Assembly: GCA_019279435.1 (NCBI GenBank) | Contig: JAAALK010000080.1 | Location: 33,200,778 to 33,264,777 of the forward strand | Direction of reading: 5' to 3' | Length of the DNA stretch: 64,000 nucleotides | Origin: Zizania palustris | Lineage: Eukaryota; Streptophyta; Magnoliopsida; Poales; Poaceae | Shown here: positions 57,933-64,000 of the stretch, one piece after another | Position numbering within the stretch: the first letter of the stretch is position 1 | Layout: each line of letters opens with the position of its first letter | The notes under the pieces: generated by a model | Database searches by the model: none | Told to the model about the DNA's origin: nothing | What the model saw: the letters and a program-made list of their open reading frames with translations, nothing else | Program-made: the position numbers and the translations under genes

Positions 57933-60319
57933 ATGGACAGAGTTAGTAAAATACCTCTGTTCGATGGGACAGATTTTGCATACTAGAAGGTGCGCATGGA
58001 GGCTTACTTGCTAAGCCAAGGAAATGCAATTTGGGAGATTGTGGACTCACAATACTCCATCCCTGAAACTCGCACCTCTCAAACAGAGAAGGATCAGTAT
58101 AATGCCAACTCCAAGGCAAGAAATATACTTTTCATTAGTTTGAGTAGAAGTGAATTTGATAGGGTGCAGCACCTTAGGACAGCTAGGGAGATTTGGACTA
58201 CGCTCACTATTTTTCATGAGGGCTCTACACAGATTAAGGCTAGGCGCCAAGGCACATACAATCAATAGTATCAGTTGTTTGTGCAGGCACCTGGTGAATC
58301 TATAGATGTCATGTTTTCTCGCTTTGATGCGATAGTGAGTAACTTGCAGTCCAACGGGACGCTTGCTTACAATGATCATGATAGGGCTATCAAGCTTCTC
58401 TATGCTCTTGATCATAACATATGGGAAGTGAAGATATCCAGCATTGAGGAGTCCGCAGGTTATGACACATTGACCTGTGATGAGCTCTTCAGCAAGCTGA
58501 AGTCCACAGAGATTGCCAAGGCATCTCTTGCAGTGCATAGGAACACTTTGCCAAAGCCATTGGCACTAGTTTCTAGCACTAGCCGTGGCACCACTGCAGA
58601 ACCAAGCACATCGGGCACTTGTGTTTTTGCAGATGGTTTTGCTTTGTCCTCCCTAGTCTCCGTCACTAAGGAGAAGGTGGATACTCTGGATGATGACGAG
58701 CTTGCTCTTATTGCCAAAAGGTTCACCTGTTTTCACCATGAGAGACGGGATCAGAGGAGAGGTGGTTTTAGTGGTTGTTTTGAGTGTGGCGACACTTCTC
58801 ACATCAAGGCCAATTGCCCAAAACTCAAGAAGAGAGATGAGAGTGAGCGCCCCAGATACCACAAAAAGGAGAGGAAACCCTTTGTGAAGGGCAAGCGCGG
58901 CAAGGTGGCTAAGAGGGTAGCCAAAGCCGCTTCCAGAGCATTTGTTGCTGCTCTCAGCGACATCGACACTTCCTCAACTGAGGAGTCGAGCTCTGAGGAG
59001 GAGTCCCCAAGGAAGGAGGAGAAGAAGGACAAGAAAGGACGAGACTTCACCGGCCTTTGCTTCATGGCCGATAGCGATCACAACGGCGATGAGCTTGACT
59101 CATCTGAGGTACCTCTATCCTATGACCAGCTTGCAATTAAATTAGATGAACTGAATGAAGTAGTTCTTGATCAGGATAGATTACTTGTGCAAGCCGCTAG
59201 AGATAGAAAAGACCTTAGACTTAGGCTAGAATCTGTTTCTACTGATTATGCCATGCTTAAGTCTAGAGTTAATGATGCTGAATGTGAATCTTGCACTGTT
59301 GTCATGGGTGAGCTTGCTCAGTTGCGTTCTGTGCATGCTCAAACTCTTGCTGAGCTTGAGACTGCACAAAAGCAGCTTTTGATGGTTGATTCTAGTCTAC
59401 ATGATATAAATGAATGCATGAACTGCCCCTTATTATGTGAGAGCATTAATTTACGTAATAAGCATGTTCAGGATTTAGAGGCTAGATTGGAGAGGGTCGG
59501 TAGTTCTAAGGATGTGCAACCTGTGTGTGACACTTGCATAACCCTTAAGGACCAGCTAGGCACTGTTAGAGAGCGAGCTGAGAACCTCATGACTGAAAAG
59601 GAATACCTTCTTTCTGTGGTTAACAAATGCACTGAGGGAAAGGGTATGATGGACTTGCTCTTGGCCAAAACCAAGATGTGTGCTGACAGGGCAGGGTTAG
59701 CTCTGGGATTGGGTTTTGAGAGGACTCCTTCAGACAGTGAGAACAAAACTGTTTTTACCTCACCCACTACCTTAGAGAAAGAGAGAGCTCTGTTAGACAC
59801 ACCATCAGCCAAAAAGCCTACCCAAACCCCAAAGAAAACCACTCCTCATGCCAAGAAAACCACACAACAGAAGCCCAAGGAGCTTGTGAGAGTTGCTCTT
59901 ATGACCCATGAGAGTGCCCCTAGGAGAATTTTTCATTGTTCCTATTGTTAGCGGGTGGGTCATCTGGTTGGGATCTGTTTTTGTCACATCAAGGATGAGT
60001 GACGCTCTCAGGCGATAAGGTTCCAGAACATGCACTACCCATCTTTAGGTATGCATGAGTTTGAGTTTTACTCTCGTCCTGTTTTCGAGGCTCCTCGCAC
60101 TTCTCAGAGAGGTTTTGCTCCTCGAGGTGTTCACCATGTTCCATATGGTGGTAGACCCTAGGTGAGTAGCTTTGTACCTCGTCAGAATAGGAGACCTCGT
60201 CATGCATTTGGGTCACAGCATTTACTGTGCCTACTACTCGTATCACTCAGTGCTGGATGCCTCGTCATATCTTCACTCACCCCATCACTGAGCGATCAAG
60301 ATTTTCTTATCATGTGTAG
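57933..60319 (+). pseudogene. Copia gag with five nonsense codons (copy C)
   Basis: ATG at 57933 opens MDRVSKIPLFDGTDFAY, followed at once by TAG (57984) where D has Trp. Further in-frame stops are at 58266 (Gln), 59949 (Gln), 60000 (Arg) and 60159; the first four each need one G-to-A or C-to-T change. Between them 558 codons are open. Domains in order: capsid-like N-terminus, CCHC knuckle (58776-58817), basic and acidic patches, a coiled coil of about 200 residues, a Lys/Pro/Thr-rich stretch and a second CCHC knuckle split by the TAG at 59949. A deletion near 60210 shifts the frame before the terminal UAG (60317-60319). The layout is identical to that of copy D. Confidence 0.9.
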
Positions 60320-63300
60320 GCGCTGGACCGAGGCTTGGAGGGCACGTGGATCATGGACTCCGGTTGTTCATGCGACATGACCGGAGATGCAGCATGATTC
60401 TCCAGCCTCACCACAACCAAGCAAAGAGAACATATCACCTTCGGGAACAATCGAAGGAGTAGAGTGAAAGGTAAAGGTGTGGTAAGAATCAACTCGAATT
60501 TCACTCTCAAAGATGTTGCTTTGGTTGAAAACTTAGGATACAATTTGCTTTCTTTATCTCAATTGCTTGATGAGGGCTTCGAAGTGCGATTCCATCGTGA
60601 TACTTCGCAAGTACTTAATTCTGATGGCGTTGTGGTTTGTAAGATCTTTAGAGTTGGGAGAGTTTTTTGAGCTGAATTTTCTGAGTCATCTGGTTCTTCT
60701 CATTGTCTTGTTGCACATTCTACTTTTGAGCTTTGGAAGTGGCATAGGAGACTAGGGCATATGAGCTTTGAGTTGCTCGCTCGCCTGAGTGCCCTAGGTC
60801 TGATCCGAGGATTGCCCAAGCTCAAGTTTGAGAAGAATTTAGTTTGCGCTCCATGTCGACATGGAAAAATTATTGCCGATTCGCACTCGCCAGTCACCAC
60901 GGTGATGACTGAGCAACCCAGAGAACTTCTCCACATGGACACTGTAGGTCCTTCTCGGGTTAGTTCTTTACGTGGCAAGTGGTATGTGCTAGTCATTGTC
61001 GACGATTTCTCTCGCTACTCTTGGGTATTCTTTCTTGCCAGCAAGGATGAAGTGTTTTCACACTTTCGGAGCTTGGCTTTGAGACTTTTCATTGAACTCC
61101 CTGGTGCATTGAAATTCATTCGAAGTGATAATGGCACTGAGTTCAAGAACAGTCTCTTTGTTGACTTTTGCATGGAGCATGGCATAGAACATCAATTCTC
61201 TGCTCCGCGGGTTACTCAACATAACAGTGTTGTTGAGAGAAAGAACCGCACTTTGGTTGAGATGGCTAGGTCGATGCTTGATGAGCGTAGGACTCCTAGA
61301 AAATTCTGGGCTGAGGCCATGAACATTGCAAGTTACATCTCAAACCGAATATTCTTGCGCTCAGTTTTGAACTTAACATCTTATGAGCTACGTTTTGGGA
61401 GACAACACAAAGTTACTCATCTTCGAGTTTTTGGTTGTCGTTGCTTTATCCTAAAATATGAAAACTTAGACAAATTTGAGTCGCGTTCTTCTGACGGGAT
61501 CTTTTTGGGTTACACTACACATGGTCATTCTTATCGTGTTTATAATTTGGAAACTAACACTGTCATCGAGTCATGTGATGTGACTTTTGATGAATCAACC
61601 CCCTCTGTTAGTTCTACCTTTGAACAGGCAAATGAACACAACATGGAACAAACCATCTTTGAAGAAGAAGATCCTAGAGATTTCGAGGATGAACTCCTAC
61701 TTCCCTCGACATCAACCCCCGAAGCCGACCCCGCTTCAACCACTTCGGCACAAGGTCCCGACGCAACTACCTCGACATCGGTCATCTTGGACCACTCCAA
61801 CACACAAGTTGAGGGGGGACTGCATCTCGCCACGAGGCTCCACGTCATGCTCAAAGGATGCATCCTCCCGAGCGGATCATTGCTGAGCTTGATCAAAGGG
61901 TAACACGTTCTCATGCTCATTTCATTGATTTTGCTTTTGTTGCTTCTTTCGAGCCCTTAGATGTTAGTCATGCACTTTCTGATTCTAGTTGGATCAATGC
62001 CATGCATGAAGAACTTGAAAATTTTGAGAGAAACCAAGTCTGGACTTTAGTTGATCCTCCACCAAATGTTCATTTCATTGGAACAAAATGGATTTTCAAA
62101 AACAAACAAGGGGAGGATGGGACTGTAGTTAGAAATAAGGCTAGACTTGTAGCTCAGGGTTATTCTCAATTAGAAGGGATTGATTTTACTGAAACTTTTG
62201 CACTTGTTGCTCGTCTTGAGGCCATTAGAATTTTACTTGCATTTGCGACATCCCAGGGATTCAAACTCTATCAAATGGATGTCAAAAGTGCTTTTCTTAA
62301 TGGCTTCATAGGCGAAGATGTTTATGAAAAAACAACCCCTGGCTTTGAAAACCCCAAATACCCACATAAATTCCTTAAACTTCATAAGGCTCTTTATGGA
62401 CTCAAGCAGGCCCCTCATGCATGGTATGATAGACAAGTATTTTCTGCTTGAGCGGGGGTATTTGATGGGATCTGTTGATAAAACCCTATTCACTCTCAAG
62501 CATGGCAAATATTTCCTCCTAGTCCAGATTTATGTGGATGATATCATCTTTGGTGGCTCTTCTCATGCTTTGGTTGCCGAGTTTGCAGATGCCATGAGCA
62601 GGGAGTTCGAGATGTCCATGATGGACGAACTCACCTTTTTCCTTGGTTTGTAAATCAAACAAAGCAAACAAAGTACTTTCGTCCACCAAACGAAGTACAC
62701 TAAGGATCTGCTTAAGAAATTCGACATGGCTGATGCGAAGCCACTCGCCACTCCAATGGCTACATCTGTAGCATTGGATCCTAACGAAGATGGAGAAGGC
62801 GTAGATTAGAAGGAGTTCCGAAGCATGATCGGCTCCCTCATCTACTTGACTGCTACGAGGCCGGACATACACTTCGCAGTATGTCTGTGCGCTCGTTTTC
62901 AGGCTTCGCCTCGTGCTTCGCACCGCCAAGCGGTAAAGCGCATTCTCAGGTATCTCAAACATACCTTAGAATTCAGCATTTGGTATTCTGTATCTTCCTC
63001 TTTGTGTCATTGAGGTTATTCCGATGCGGATTTTGCTGGGTGTAGGATTGATAGGAAAGTACCTCTGGTACTTGTCATTTTCTGGGTACTTCTCTGGTTT
63101 GCTGGTCTTCTCGCAAATAGTCTAGTGTTGCACAATCAACGGCTAAGGCCGAATATGTTGCTGCAGCTAGCTGTTGCTCTCAGATTTTGTGGATGGTTTC
63201 CACTTTGCGGGATTTTGGGTTAGATTATAAGAGTGTTCCACTTTTCTGTGATAACACTAGTGCTATTTGTATTGCAAACAACCCGATTCAGCATTCCAAA

Positions 63301-63483
63301 ACCAAACACATTAATGTGCGATATCATTTTCTCAGAGATCATAATGAGAAGGGTGATATTGAGCTTCAATATGTTGATACCCAACACCAGCTAGCCGATA
63401 TTTTCACAAAACCCCTCGATGCTTCTCGTTTTGCCTACTTGCGTGGGGAACTTGGTGTTTGTCACCCTTACGGCATTTTGTGA
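60320..63483 (+). pseudogene. Copia pol: protease, integrase, RT, RNase H (copy C)
   Basis: The protease site WIMDSGCS follows the UAG, then a TGA near 60394. The GAG-pre-integrase word HRRLGHMSFELLARL opens a frame through integrase with HMDTVGP, RSDNGTEF and VVERKNRT, so the D, D and E catalytic residues are all present. The linker ends with a frameshift near 61850. RT begins WTLVDPPPNVHFIGTKW, keeps YVDD (62531-62542), and is broken near 62430 and by stops at 62652 and 62807. RNase H has stops near 63012 and 63118 and ends LADIFTKPLDASRFAYLRGEL before the final TGA. Integrase alone may be structurally intact. Confidence 0.9.
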
Positions 63484-64000
63484 GGGAGAGCAGATTTTGA
63501 TTGTCTTACATATGCTCATTGTGTGTGAAATTGCATTTACATCTTTTGCACTTATATGTCTGATTTTAACTCATGAAGTCATGTCAGCTCAGTTCTATTT
63601 AACATATCTGAAACATTATGTGCATGATTTTTCTTTCCAAAATCAAATCATGCTCACTGCTTAGTCTTGAATCTAGCACATTTAGGCAGGACTGCTTTAG
63701 CTATCTTTTATCTACTTGATAGCAAGACACCTTTTCTCTGGATGTTAAACATTGCAACTTGAACAATTGTATTCATGGATATTCATCAAGTGCTAAACAA
63801 CTTGGTCACTAAATTAAAAAAATCCAAAACTCCATAATTTGCATGTTACAAGTGAAAAGATCCAGGTGGGTTTGTTTGTCGCACTACTCTATTCTCGACT
63901 GCTTACCATTGCACATTGGTCTGAACTGGGATAGTGTAGTGTATGCCAAAATCACTGCCTTAAGCTTCTGATGGCTTTTATGCCTAGGCTTGGCTTGATT
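63484..64000 (+). other. 3' noncoding region of copia copy C (start)
   Basis: It is homologous to 2026-3175 and 21646-22742 (AGATCCAGGTGGGTTTG, TGCTTACCATTGCAC, CTTAAGCTTCTGATGG). No reading frame is supported. It continues past the window. Confidence 0.7.

Larger units (their letters stand above)
56421..64000 (+). mobile_element. Sirevirus-like copia copy C, nearly complete interior
   Basis: It comprises a 5' LTR, primer-binding site, gag, pol with all domains, and the beginning of the 3' noncoding region; the 3' LTR is beyond the window. It is the most complete copy here and the reference for the family, but it has at least five in-frame stops in gag and several frameshifts in pol. Confidence 0.9.

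Overview
The window looks like intergenic, heterochromatic plant DNA, most likely from a grass (Poaceae). It is almost entirely LTR retrotransposons nested inside one another. I found no host gene, rRNA or tRNA gene, CRISPR array or bacterial feature. The grass assignment is inferred from the element repertoire: Sirevirus-type Ty1/copia with large 3' noncoding regions, Angela/BARE-like copia pieces, Tat-type Ty3/gypsy with an antisense plant-mobile-domain gene, and Tekay/Del-type long LTRs of the form TGTAAC...GTTACA. Letter names (A-E, K, T copia; G, M, N, P, Q others) are mine.

Layout, left to right. Positions 1-5541: 3' half of Sirevirus copy A with its 3' LTR. 5542-6206: scraps of two other copia elements, the second being K reverse transcriptase. 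6207-23507: Sirevirus copy B, whose pol is split at 11625-19681 by M1, a minus-strand Tat-type gypsy element (5-bp target duplication CTAAC). B's 3' LTR is cut by a second M copy (M2, from 23508), which runs into a 1000-N gap (25441-26440). 26441-31467: Sirevirus copy D on the minus strand, inserted in a plus-strand M gag fragment (M3, to about 32700). 32701-34150 and 44765-44896: an Angela-like copia fragment (T) split by N (34151-44764; target duplication GAGTC). N has 4.2-kb LTRs around only 0.9 kb of noncoding interior, and a solo gypsy LTR (G type, 35965-37247; ATGTA duplication) sits in its 5' LTR. 44897-53133: copia fragment K, split by minus-strand solo LTR Q, itself split by solo LTR P (48223-51631; GGGTG duplication). 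53134-54646: truncated Sirevirus LTR E. 54647-56420: 5' LTR and leader of a G-type gypsy element. 56421-64000: 5' LTR and nearly all of the interior of Sirevirus copy C.

All polyproteins are broken by stops and frameshifts, many of them C-to-T type. No complete autonomous element is present. The Sirevirus copies share one gag-pol plan: a long Gag with two CCHC knuckles around a coiled coil, an in-frame UAG, then protease, integrase, reverse transcriptase and RNase H.

The most unusual signal is inside the long LTRs of N, P and Q. They share a small three-exon reading frame whose splice phases agree (phase 1 at each junction) and whose second intron uses a GC donor. It predicts a short acidic, Tyr/Pro-rich protein (63 residues in the first N copy) with the conserved core VEEPEYxPEVPPSPFAEQ. 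I do not recognise it. Other notable points are a duplicated 2-kb chimeric block (about 5672-7735 and 52603-54646), an intron-bearing antisense gene in M, and a UAG conserved between gag and pol in three Sirevirus copies.
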